Assembly: GCA_017469405.1 (NCBI GenBank)
Contig: JAFUGL010000008.1
Span: 1 to 59,274, forward strand
Source of the DNA: Lachnospiraceae bacterium
GTDB lineage: Bacteria > Bacillota > Clostridia > Lachnospirales > Lachnospiraceae
Length of the DNA stretch: 59,274 nt
Direction: 5' to 3'
Shown here: piece by piece, positions 16,792-25,112 of the stretch
How positions within the stretch are numbered: the first letter of the stretch is position 1
How the letters are laid out: every line of letters begins with the position of its first letter
Translations under genes and position numbers: made by a program
The notes under the pieces: model-generated
The model's database searches: none
What the model was told of the DNA's origin: nothing
The model's input: the letters and a program-made list of their open reading frames with translations, nothing else

Positions 16792-18942
16792 TTAGTATAC
16801 AATCATGTTGGTTTCACTAAGCTCATGATGTGCTGCATCCACCTGTTTTACGGTGACCTCATTGCCCGATGAAACATCATCTGATTCTATTATCAGTTCA
16901 GTATCACTTATATAGCTTGTATCTACCTTTTTATCGTTTACAAAAACAACAGAATAAGAGTTAAAATTCTCTCCTATAACTGACACAGAATCGCCGTTAG
17001 ACTTTAATTCTTTCAAGGTAATTGGAGTAATACCCATCTTCATATGTCTTTCCGGTACCGGAGTATGTCCGTCGTAAATGTAATTATCTCCGAAAAGCTC
17101 GTCATAAGCTATCATTTCAAGCTTGGCGTCAAGCTCTTCTCCCTCATACAAATCATGTGCCTTCTGGGCATATCCGGAAGGTATCTTAAGCGCATTTAAA
17201 AGCTTGCCGGAAATCTCATTTGACATCATATCCTCATCCGGCATATCAAGATTAATGTTATTTACTATAACATATTCCGTCTGGAATAATGTACTGTCAC
17301 TTAACTGGTGCTGTGATATATTGAGCGAAGGCAGATGGTCTCCGTAAAGGATAAGAATATAATCCTCTCCTCTTTCATCAAGAGCAGCCTTTAACTGTCC
17401 CATCATTTCATCCATCTCATATATCTGGTTTACATAATAATGGAATGGTTCCTCCATCTCCTCTTCAAATGTGTATTCTACCTGAATATGATCCTCACAG
17501 GTATCATCTCCCACAGGATAACGTCCGTGTCCCTGTACGCTTATCGTAAATACAAAGTCCACTCCCTCAGAAGAATCAAGGCACTTTAAAATATCATCCG
17601 TAAGAGTATAATCCTTTGCCCAGCCTGTCGATGTATACTCCACATTGTACATATACTCAAGCGAAGTAAAATCGTCAAATCCCATGGTATTGTACACATC
17701 ATTTCTATCATAAAATGATGATTTATTATTATGTATTGCATGTGTGGCATAGCCCTGATCAGCAAGCAGGCTGCAAAGCGATACTACCGGCACATCATTT
17801 ACCGTAGTTTTATAAGGATATTCTCCCGCACCAAAATATGTGGATTTAATTCCTGTCAGAACCTCAAATTCCGAATTGGCAGTTCCCGCTCCAAGCGCAG
17901 GAACAGTAAAGTATCCCGAAGGATATTCATCTTTAAATTTATTGAAATTAGGTAACGGATTCTCACTCATGGTAAGGCCCTTTAATCCATTTGGATCAAA
18001 GAAGGATTCAAGCTGAATGATGATGATATTTGGCGTTTTCATCTTACCCTTAACCTCAACCTTATCAAGTTCAGCCTTTATCTCCATCACAGCCTCTTTG
18101 CTGTAATCATCCGGTTTGCTTATACCATTGTCAATTATACTGTTTGTAAAACAGTATGCAAATCCGTACTCCTGATATGCCATACCAAGATTAGCAAAAT
18201 CATCCGAAATAATATTGTGCTTAACACCAAAATTGGTAAAGCCCCAGACTATCCCCCATGCGATAACACACGCAAGCATAGTAAGCTTAACGTTAATCTG
18301 TCCCTCATATTTCGGAGTCTTTCTAAATAAAAATATAATTCCGGTTATAACCAAAATAATACCTATAAGTATAAGCACCTGCTGGAACTTGGTATAATAT
18401 ACATCTATCATACTAAATGTATCCTTAACCATAAGGAAATCAACAGCTGCAAAAGGCGTTACCCTGAAGCCCAAAACAATAAAATTGATAACACCACAGA
18501 TAAGCCATATAATACTTATAAGTGCAATACCAAAAACTCTTTTTCTGATAAATAATGCAAATAACAATGTGAAAAATATAATAGAAACATTATATAGATA
18601 TACAATAGGTGCATTAAATACAAATGCAAGTCCTCCAAGTATAGAACGTCTTCCAAGCATCTCAAGAACAAGTTCTATCAAAAGGGCGCACAAAAAACAC
18701 CTAAATATCCATGTATGTATCGAATATTTAAATGCTTTCTTAATCTTTTTTCCTATTTTCTTTTTCCTGCTCAAAGAAAGTTCCCCTTCGACTGCATTGT
18801 CCTCTGCAGCCTCATTATCCTTAGCAGAATCAGCCGAAGCTTCTTTTACGTCATCAATAATTTCGTCTTCTTCTGTATCAACTACTTTTTTAATGCTTTT
18901 CTCAATCGGCTTGTCATTTGATTTCTTTTTCTTTTTACTCAT
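16792..18942 (-). CDS. LTA synthase-like sulfatase-fold membrane enzyme with C-terminal TIG-like domain
   Basis: 716 aa from MSKKKKKSNDK, placed by TGGAGAG. A charged lysine/acid-rich cytoplasmic tail (about 1-70) is followed by five membrane helices (about 75-245). The extracellular sulfatase-type domain (about 310-600) has NIIIIQLESFFDPN, the threonine nucleophile in GAGTANSEFEVLTGI, and YGDHLPSL. The last ~85 residues (ITLKELKSNGDSVSVIGENF onward) resemble an IPT/TIG immunoglobulin-like fold, an extra beyond typical LtaS. It probably polymerises glycerol phosphate on lipid anchors outside the membrane. A promoter is at 18998. Confidence 0.9.
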   Translation of the reverse strand: MSKKKKKSNDKPIEKSIKKVVDTEEDEIIDDVKEASADSAKDNEAAEDNAVEGELSLSRKKKIGKKIKKAFKYSIHTWIFRCFLCALLIELVLEMLGRRSILGGLAFVFNAPIVYLYNVSIIFFTLLFALFIRKRVFGIALISIIWLICGVINFIVLGFRVTPFAAVDFLMVKDTFSMIDVYYTKFQQVLILIGIILVITGIIFLFRKTPKYEGQINVKLTMLACVIAWGIVWGFTNFGVKHNIISDDFANLGMAYQEYGFAYCFTNSIIDNGISKPDDYSKEAVMEIKAELDKVEVKGKMKTPNIIIIQLESFFDPNGLKGLTMSENPLPNFNKFKDEYPSGYFTVPALGAGTANSEFEVLTGIKSTYFGAGEYPYKTTVNDVPVVSLCSLLADQGYATHAIHNNKSSFYDRNDVYNTMGFDDFTSLEYMYNVEYTSTGWAKDYTLTDDILKCLDSSEGVDFVFTISVQGHGRYPVGDDTCEDHIQVEYTFEEEMEEPFHYYVNQIYEMDEMMGQLKAALDERGEDYILILYGDHLPSLNISQHQLSDSTLFQTEYVIVNNINLDMPDEDMMSNEISGKLLNALKIPSGYAQKAHDLYEGEELDAKLEMIAYDELFGDNYIYDGHTPVPERHMKMGITPITLKELKSNGDSVSVIGENFNSYSVVFVNDKKVDTSYISDTELIIESDDVSSGNEVTVKQVDAAHHELSETNMIVY

Positions 18943-18997
18943 TCTCTCCACCAAAACTCTCATTCATTAAAAAAACAAGCATTAAATCGTTCATTAT

Positions 18998-19025
18998 ATT
19001 ATAGCAAAGTTTTATTTTTTTTCAA
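18998..19025 (-). promoter_or_regulatory. Promoter of the LTA synthase-like gene
   Basis: TTGAAA (19020-19025), 16 bp, TATAAT (18998-19003) on the minus strand, directly after palindrome B1. Confidence 0.7.
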
Positions 19026-19033
19026 CCTTTATT

Positions 19034-19133
19034 ATAGGAACATGCACCTTACACACTTTATAGGTGCACGCAAACCTCACTGTCGCTCACGGTTTGCTTA
19101 GAGCCAAAAAGTGTCTAAGGTGCATGTTCCTAT
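19034..19133. repeat. Palindromic element B1
   Basis: 25-bp outer arms (19034-19058, 19109-19133; 24/25 paired) enclose the conserved module. On the minus strand it reads CTCTAAGCA, stem AACC, loop with GAGCGACAG, stem GGTT, TGCGTGCACCT. It lies between the sensor kinase stop (19151) and the LTA synthase promoter. No T tract follows directly, although it may contribute to termination. Confidence 0.8.
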
Positions 19134-19150
19134 GTAATGTTTTCAACAAG

Positions 19151-20365
19151 CTATAATTTAAAATATTTTATCTCAAATAAAGTACCTGAATCATCAGAGG
19201 TTACATTTATATTACCATTATCCTCTTCAATTATGGTCTTTGACAGTGCAAGACCTATACCAACACTGTCTTTTGATGCATTTTCACCTTTATAAAATCT
19301 TTCAAAGATGTGAGGCAGGTCTTCTTTTGATATGCCGCTTCCGTAATCTCTTACGGATATCATCGAATAGACATTATTTTCCAGATAAGCTACATCTATA
19401 ATGCTTCCATCCTCTGAATGTTCTATACAGTTTTTGATTATGTTTGTAACAGCCTCTGTCTGCCATCTGAAATCACAGGTTACACCCGCGCTGTCATCAC
19501 CTTTAATATATAATTTTATATTTTTCAGATCACAGAGTGTAGAAACATTTTGTGCTGCTTTTCCAACGATATCCTTCAACAACACCTCATCCTTGATAAA
19601 GTTGATTGTATCTGCATCAAATTTAGAGAGCTTAAGTATGGACTGAACAAGGAAATTAATATTGGCAGTTTCCCTTTTTATATCTCTTATAAAGTCCTCC
19701 CTTAAAGTCTCGTCCATATCCGGTTCTTCTATAAGATTATCAAGTATAACCAGAATTGATGTAATCGGTGTTTTAAGCTGATGCGATATATCCTCGAGAG
19801 ATTTTTTGAGGTTTCGCTTGTCCTTTAAGGAATTATCTGCACTTTCCTTAAGCATAACTGTTGTCTTATAGACCTCATTTTTAAGGATGGAAAGCTCGTC
19901 TTCTGACATATCATCTATATGAAGCTCATAATTTTTCCTGTTAATCTCCTCAATATATCTTGTTATCTCGGATATTTCTTTATCCTTTCTTCGATTAAAA
20001 ATTAAAAATGTGACCAAAAGAAAGATTCCAAATGATATGACAATTAAAATGTTTATCCAAAATAATCTTCGATGTACCTCATCATTTTGCAAAATTGCAG
20101 AGTCTTTTTCGATATCCAAAATGTATCTTCTTAAAAACTCTCCGCTTGATTTATCGCTGTTAAGTATCTCTACAATCTCAGCATCACTTACATCAGGATA
20201 TTTTTCTTTTACCGCTTCGATAATTGCCTCAAGCTTTTCATTGTAATTTTTTGTATATGTCCTATATTCATAGACATTAAAAACTACAGCCATAGCTGTA
20301 AACAGCAAAAATATGACTGCAGTTATAAATAAATATCTTTTTAGCTTTACCTTATTTTTCATCAT
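19151..20365 (-). CDS. Sensor histidine kinase
   Basis: 404 aa. Two membrane helices (about 9-28 and 104-124) flank a ~75-residue, mostly helical outside domain. A short linker leads to the H-box EDISHQLKTPITSI and an ATPase domain with N-box NIIKNCIEH, RDYGSGI and VGIGLALSKTI. It starts inside the 3' end of the regulator gene (14-bp overlap), so translation is coupled. The domain plan is that of VanS/BceS-like kinases. With the ABC exporter upstream it may sense envelope stress or antimicrobial peptides (inference). Confidence 0.92.
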   Translation of the reverse strand: MMKNKVKLKRYLFITAVIFLLFTAMAVVFNVYEYRTYTKNYNEKLEAIIEAVKEKYPDVSDAEIVEILNSDKSSGEFLRRYILDIEKDSAILQNDEVHRRLFWINILIVISFGIFLLVTFLIFNRRKDKEISEITRYIEEINRKNYELHIDDMSEDELSILKNEVYKTTVMLKESADNSLKDKRNLKKSLEDISHQLKTPITSILVILDNLIEEPDMDETLREDFIRDIKRETANINFLVQSILKLSKFDADTINFIKDEVLLKDIVGKAAQNVSTLCDLKNIKLYIKGDDSAGVTCDFRWQTEAVTNIIKNCIEHSEDGSIIDVAYLENNVYSMISVRDYGSGISKEDLPHIFERFYKGENASKDSVGIGLALSKTIIEEDNGNINVTSDDSGTLFEIKYFKL

Positions 20366-21014
20366 CGATTCTATATCCTACACCTTTTACGGTCGTTATA
20401 ATATCTGTTCCAAGCTTTTCTCTTATCCTTTTAAAATAAACCGTCACAGTATGGTCATCCACATCATTTCCGGTCCATTCCCAAATCTTATCAAGTATTA
20501 CATTTCTCGTCACAACCTTATTTAAATCAAGGAATAAAAGATTTAAAAGCTTTAACTCGAGCGGTGAGAGCTCTATGATATCAGTCCCCCGCGAAACCGT
20601 CATCTTATCCATATCAAAGGTTATATCCCTGACGGTTACCGTCTCCGTCTTCTTGTGCCTTAAAAGAATTTTATTGATTCTTGCAAGAAGCTCTTTAGTG
20701 GAAAATGGCTTTGTAACATAGTCCTCTGCACCTATATCAAGACCTCTTACGATACACTCCTCATCATCCTCTGCGGTAAGAAAAATCGTAGGTATGTCAT
20801 GAGCCTTGATATGCTTTTCATATAAATCAAAGCCGTTACCGTCCGGCAGTGTTATATCAAGGATAATCAAATCAATGCCTGATTTATTATCCTCGATATA
20901 CGTACACGCTGTCTTGAAAGAGGTCCTGAACTTAAACTCATACCCTTTCTTTTCAAGCGCATACGAAAGTCCTTTTATAATTGTATCATTATCTTCTACC
21001 AGTAAAACAGTCAT
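20352..21014 (-). CDS. OmpR-family response regulator
   Basis: 220 aa. The receiver has the acid pair VEDND, phospho-Asp in LIILDITLPDGNG, T in IFLTAEDD and K in VTKPFS. A winged-helix DNA-binding domain follows (VRDITFDMDKMTVSRG, ELSPLELKLLNLLF, VTVYFKRIREKLG, TTVKGVGYRID). It overlaps the sensor kinase gene. The -10 of its promoter is next to, and a possible -35 inside, palindrome B2. Probable targets are the adjacent ABC genes. Confidence 0.93.
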   Translation of the reverse strand: MTVLLVEDNDTIIKGLSYALEKKGYEFKFRTSFKTACTYIEDNKSGIDLIILDITLPDGNGFDLYEKHIKAHDIPTIFLTAEDDEECIVRGLDIGAEDYVTKPFSTKELLARINKILLRHKKTETVTVRDITFDMDKMTVSRGTDIIELSPLELKLLNLLFLDLNKVVTRNVILDKIWEWTGNDVDDHTVTVYFKRIREKLGTDIITTVKGVGYRIDDEK

Positions 21015-21040
21015 AATAACCTCATCAAAAATACATAATT

Positions 21041-21068
21041 ATTATACAGAACAGGTGCCATGACACAA
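21041..21068 (-). promoter_or_regulatory. Candidate promoter of the regulator/kinase pair, -35 inside B2
   Basis: TATAAT on the minus strand (21041-21046) with TTGTGT 16 bp upstream (21063-21068), within the arm of palindrome B2. The element may therefore supply part of this promoter. Confidence 0.5.
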
Positions 21069-21135
21069 TTTAGGTGCTAAGCAAATCGTGAGCGACAGCG
21101 AGATTTGCGTGTATCTAAATTGTGTCATGGTACCT
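21053..21135. repeat. Palindromic element B2
   Basis: 21-bp arms (21053-21073, 21115-21135; 20/21 paired) flank GTGCTAAGCA, stem AATC, loop with GAGCGACAG, stem GATT, TGCGTGTAT. The module matches B1; the arms do not. Here the module reads on the plus strand, between the ABC permease stop and the regulator start. Confidence 0.82.
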
Positions 21136-21145
21136 AAATGTTATA

Positions 21146-23911
21146 TCAGATGTTTTCATTCCTTATGGTTTCAATTGTGTTTTGTTTATTTATCTTACTC
21201 ATTGAATATCTCATTATACCAGCTATAAGCAAGAACACTACAAGTACAGCCATAATTACTGCCATGTATGGAACCGCAAATGCAAGACCATCATCCCTGC
21301 CAAGCTTTGTATATATAATATATGATAACAAAAGTCCCAAAGGAAGTCCATACAATAAAGATTTTGTTCCCATAAATGCACTTTCGAGCCTTATCATATG
21401 ATTAAATTCCTTTGTGGTCATACCAACTGACTTAAGCATTGCAAATTCCTTTTTCCTAAGTTCCATGTTGGTTGTTATGGTATTAAATATATTGGTTATA
21501 CCGATAAGTGAGATAACAATTATGAAACCATACAGGAATATCGCTACAAGTAAGAATAAATTTCTCATCTGTCTTGCGCTTTCCGCAACATTTTCTATAT
21601 ATACACTATAATCTGCATCCTTAAACACTTTTTCAATATCATCCTGAAGCTTATCCGGCTTATCCGAGCTGTAAACTGCTGCTAGATTCGGAATATCCAT
21701 CCCAACGCTGTTATAATACTCCTCTGATATTATTATAAAAGCTGAATACTCATTTACACAGAAAGGAAATGTATCTGCCAAATATCCTATATCCAAATTT
21801 ATTTCCTTATCTCCAAAAAGTGTGCCGCTTAAAGAATCACCTTTAGCCGCATCAAATTTTCTTGCTCTGTATTTATGCTCCTTTCCATCCTCATCATAAG
21901 CCATTATCTTGACATTGTCTGCAAGGATTCCCTTATCATATACGTCCTCATACTTAAGTCCAAGGGAATCTATATAGTTTCTGTAGGTCTTATCATCCGG
22001 TACGATTACCTCCACATATATATCAGCCTCTTCCCCATCATACCACTCGTCATATCTTAAGAGCTCCTTATATTTATCCGAATATTTTAAGCTTGAATCA
22101 TGTAAGGTTGTTTCTCTGTAAAATGCACATTCCTTTATATTATCGAAATTAGAGGTACTGTAAAGCTTTTCATAAATCTCTTTATCGTCCGTAAATTGAC
22201 CACCGCCTGCATAATGAGAATAAATGTTGACAGACACATCATATTCCCGTATATCAACCCGATGTCTGACCAGATTAAATGCCATCTTCATAAAGGATGA
22301 AAGTGCCACAAATATTATAACCGAAACAGTTATGGAAATGATGGTTGTACGGTACTTCTTTTTATTTCTCTTAAGGTTCTTATAGGAAATCACGCCACCC
22401 ATACCAAATATCTTTTTGATAGGTTTAGGACTCTTTAGCTTCTTGGCCTTAACCTTGATATCACCACTGTTTCTAATCGATACGATAGGTGAAACCCTTG
22501 AAGCCTTAAATGCACTTCTGAAGGCGGAAAGGTATATGGTAATCGCTCCAAGCATTATGGAAATAACTATCGCAATAACAGATGGGGAAAATACCAAAAA
22601 GCCCGTATTTCCAAAAAGCTCATCCACCATAAGCAGATTACTTACCTTAATAAGTATAAATGAAGCAAGCTCACCGCAAAGTATACCGAGAGGAATACCT
22701 ATCAATCCAAGTATAAATGCCTCATACATAACATTTTTTCTGATCTGCTTTTTAGTTGCGCCGACACTTCTAAGCATGCCATATTCTCTGATTTTTTCAG
22801 TTATTGATATATCAAAGGAATTCTTGATGCAAAATACCGATGTAACAATTATTATAATGCAGACTATAACTACCACGATACCGAAGCTGCCAAGAGTTTC
22901 CTTGCTTAACGGATTATCTTCAAGGTCTATAAGATAGTAGTTAAAATCATATGAGTATCTTATATCCTTTAACAATTCAAAGATCTGCCGGTATTCCTCT
23001 TCGGAATTAAAATCACCGGTCTCATATTTTTCATAAATTTTGGCATCTATGCCCAATATACCTGCTGTAATCTTATATGCATCCTTTAAGACCTTTTTCT
23101 TATAACGTACGTAAACCTGGACCTTGCCCTGCATATCCTCTTCATCTATATGCGTTATAAATGTATAGCCGGGTGCCTCATAGTCCTCCATGCTTGGTCT
23201 TTCACATATACCGACTACAGTATAGGTTTTTGTTTCTGTGTCCACAATGCTTTCGCTGTAGTCCTTATATTCATCATATATTTCATCATCTGATACCTCG
23301 TCGGATGAATTTTCATTTTCTTTTGTATCTTCATCTGTTCCATCTTCCGAATCACCCTCTGTCATATACTCAAGCTCTGAACTTGTGATATAAGGATTAT
23401 ACTGGGTAAGCTCATTACCCTCACTGTCCATTCTCTTTCCAACCTCAAGAGTTATGGTATCACCTACGGAAAGACTGACTCTTCCGTTTGTCTTTAAATG
23501 TGTAGGTATAACAATCTCATTTTCATTTTCCGGAAATCTTCCCTCGACCAGATTGATTCCAAGCTTTTTTTCGGATTCATCTGTAAAGCCCATCACAAAT
23601 GCGTAAGGCTTATATTCATTTTTTGAATCTGCAAGCACTGCATATCCAACATTTTCAACCAAATAGGTATCTTCAACACTTCTGTTGTTTTTGATATTAA
23701 CAACTTCCTCGTAAGGCACATCTCTGAAGCTTACGTGATAATCTCCCTTTTGCCTTTTCTCATATTTAATCATTGAATCTATAAAGCTTTGGAACATGGT
23801 TGCAACAGCTGTTATGAGTGCAACCGAAAGCATAATACCGATTATGGTAACAATAGTTCTTTTTTTATTTAACTTTAAATCCTTTATTGTCAGCTTTTTC
23901 AGTACATTCAT
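21146..23911 (-). CDS. ABC transporter permease, duplicated FtsX/MacB type
   Basis: 921 aa. An N-terminal helix (about 18-40) is followed by a large outside domain rich in acidic residues (TEGDSEDGTDEDTKENENSSDEVSDD region). Then come three helices of the first FtsX domain with a VGATKKQIRKNVMYEAFILG loop. A central helix (KKYRTTIISITVSVIIF) precedes a second outside domain, and a C-terminal FtsX domain has the matching VGMTTKEFNHMIRLES loop. Paired FtsX domains are typical of exporters or lipoprotein/peptide-resistance permeases. It follows its ATPase by 3 bp, and a regulator/kinase pair follows. Confidence 0.9.
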   Translation of the reverse strand: MNVLKKLTIKDLKLNKKRTIVTIIGIMLSVALITAVATMFQSFIDSMIKYEKRQKGDYHVSFRDVPYEEVVNIKNNRSVEDTYLVENVGYAVLADSKNEYKPYAFVMGFTDESEKKLGINLVEGRFPENENEIVIPTHLKTNGRVSLSVGDTITLEVGKRMDSEGNELTQYNPYITSSELEYMTEGDSEDGTDEDTKENENSSDEVSDDEIYDEYKDYSESIVDTETKTYTVVGICERPSMEDYEAPGYTFITHIDEEDMQGKVQVYVRYKKKVLKDAYKITAGILGIDAKIYEKYETGDFNSEEEYRQIFELLKDIRYSYDFNYYLIDLEDNPLSKETLGSFGIVVVIVCIIIIVTSVFCIKNSFDISITEKIREYGMLRSVGATKKQIRKNVMYEAFILGLIGIPLGILCGELASFILIKVSNLLMVDELFGNTGFLVFSPSVIAIVISIMLGAITIYLSAFRSAFKASRVSPIVSIRNSGDIKVKAKKLKSPKPIKKIFGMGGVISYKNLKRNKKKYRTTIISITVSVIIFVALSSFMKMAFNLVRHRVDIREYDVSVNIYSHYAGGGQFTDDKEIYEKLYSTSNFDNIKECAFYRETTLHDSSLKYSDKYKELLRYDEWYDGEEADIYVEVIVPDDKTYRNYIDSLGLKYEDVYDKGILADNVKIMAYDEDGKEHKYRARKFDAAKGDSLSGTLFGDKEINLDIGYLADTFPFCVNEYSAFIIISEEYYNSVGMDIPNLAAVYSSDKPDKLQDDIEKVFKDADYSVYIENVAESARQMRNLFLLVAIFLYGFIIVISLIGITNIFNTITTNMELRKKEFAMLKSVGMTTKEFNHMIRLESAFMGTKSLLYGLPLGLLLSYIIYTKLGRDDGLAFAVPYMAVIMAVLVVFLLIAGIMRYSMSKINKQNTIETIRNENI

Positions 23912-23914
23912 AAT

Positions 23915-24583
23915 TTATACCTCGCTTAACCTTCCATCTTCTATCTTGATAATCCTGTCTGCCATCTTGGCAATCTCCATGTTATGGGTAATCATTACAA
24001 TAGTCTGTGCCCTCTCCTTATTGGACTTCTTAAGTAGTGCAACTATCTCATCACTTGACTTTGAATCAAGATTTCCTGTCGGCTCATCCGCAAGGATAAT
24101 CGACGGATTGGTTATAAGCGCACGTCCTATCGAAGTCCTCTGCTGCTGACCTCCCGAAAGTTCATGAGGCAGATGCTTTCTTCTACCCGTAAGTCCCAAA
24201 AGCTTAAGCAGCTCATCAAGATTCTTCTTATCTACATCCTTATTATCAAGCGAAAGAGGAAGAGTTATATTTTCCTCCACATTGAGTATAGGTATAAGAT
24301 TATAAAACTGATATATAAGTCCCACCTGTCTTCTCCTGAATATAGCAAGCTTGTCATCATCAAGCTCGGATATATCCTTTCCGTCTATAATGACCTTCCC
24401 TGAAGTCGGTCTGTCTACTCCGCCTATACGATGTAAAAGCGTTGACTTACCACTTCCAGATGCTCCCACTCTCGCAACAAACTCACCCTTTTCTACCGAA
24501 AATGAAGCATGATCAAGTGCCACAACCTCGGCTTCATCCTTTCCGTATATCTTTGTTAAATCCTCTACTCTCAAAATTTCCAT
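23915..24583 (-). CDS. ABC transporter ATP-binding protein
   Basis: 222 aa of the LolD/MacB/BceA class. Walker A is GASGSGKST, the signature LSGGQQQR, and Walker B IILADEPTGNLD. The LIYQFYNLIPILNVEENI Q-loop region and the H-loop MITHN are present. RTSIGRAL after the signature deviates slightly from the common R-V-A-I-A-R-A-L, as does FVARVGASG, but no catalytic residue is lost. It pairs with the 921-aa permease. A possible TATAAT lies upstream with only a weak -35. Confidence 0.93.
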   Translation of the reverse strand: MEILRVEDLTKIYGKDEAEVVALDHASFSVEKGEFVARVGASGSGKSTLLHRIGGVDRPTSGKVIIDGKDISELDDDKLAIFRRRQVGLIYQFYNLIPILNVEENITLPLSLDNKDVDKKNLDELLKLLGLTGRRKHLPHELSGGQQQRTSIGRALITNPSIILADEPTGNLDSKSSDEIVALLKKSNKERAQTIVMITHNMEIAKMADRIIKIEDGRLSEV

Positions 24584-24690
24584 ACTGAAACTCCCTTCTT
24601 AAATCCTGTGACAAGAAGCGCAATCCTTGCCACATCCTCATCATCTTAAACACATTATATAACACCCAAAGTTACAACAAAGTTACACTG

Positions 24691-24735
24691 AAAAAAAATG
24701 TCTCGCGCTCTTTTTACATAATGAAAGCGCGAGAC
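24691..24735 (-). terminator. Terminator of the tRNA-Gly transcript
   Basis: GTCTCGCGCT (24700-24709) pairs with AGCGCGAGAC (24726-24735), and a run of eight T follows on the minus strand. Half of the stem is the duplicated tRNA-Gly 3' end, so the terminator appears built from tRNA sequence. Confidence 0.75.
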
Positions 24736-24737
24736 GG

Positions 24738-24850
24738 CGCAGGGTGTCCGGTGGACACCCGCTATGCGCGGACTGTCGCTGGCGTCCGGTGGACGCCGGT
24801 TAGCGAAGTAGCGGAGAAGATCGAACCTTCGAGCCCCCGGCGGGGGCTCG
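24738..24850 (-). other. GC-rich tandem hairpin cassette downstream of tRNA-Gly
   Basis: This ~110-bp tract is far richer in GC than its surroundings. On the minus strand it holds a 9-bp palindrome GAGCCCCCG-C-CGGGGGCTC, a T-arm-like GAAGGTTCGATCTTC, and two hairpins with the same ACC loop but different stems (GGCGTCC/GGACGCC and GGGTGTCC/GGACACCC). No ORF is evident. It could be a tRNA remnant, an inserted repeat or a structured RNA tail. Confidence 0.55.
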
Positions 24851-24907
24851 TATTATGCAAAAAAGAAGGATATCCCTGAAAGGGAATATCCTTCTTTTTG
24901 CATAATA
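24851..24907 (-). repeat. Long hairpin immediately after tRNA-Gly
   Basis: A near-perfect stem of about 25 bp (TATTATGCAAAAAAGAAGGA and its complement) with a short loop, starting 3 nt after the tRNA. On the minus strand its far arm includes a T6 run, so it may act as a processing or termination signal. Confidence 0.6.
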
Positions 24908-24909
24908 AA

Positions 24910-24981
<72 letters not shown>

Positions 24982-25012
24982 ATTTGCTTGCCGTTTCATA
25001 ACGACAAGACAT

Positions 25013-25041
25013 ATATTATCATAATGTTTTAATTGTGTCAA
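25013..25041 (-). promoter_or_regulatory. tRNA-Gly promoter
   Basis: Consensus TTGACA (25036-25041), 17 bp, TAATAT (25013-25018) on the minus strand, 31 bp before the mature 5' end. Confidence 0.75.
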
Positions 25042-25112
25042 CAAATTTTTCAAAAAATTCCTTATAAAAACTCCGACAAAAAATGCTCACTTTTTTATAA
25101 ATATATTATATA

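Noticed and set aside
24738..24850. A second functional tRNA in the GC-rich tract
   Set aside because: A TTCGAT T-loop-like motif exists, but no acceptor stem, D-arm or anticodon arm can be assembled around it.
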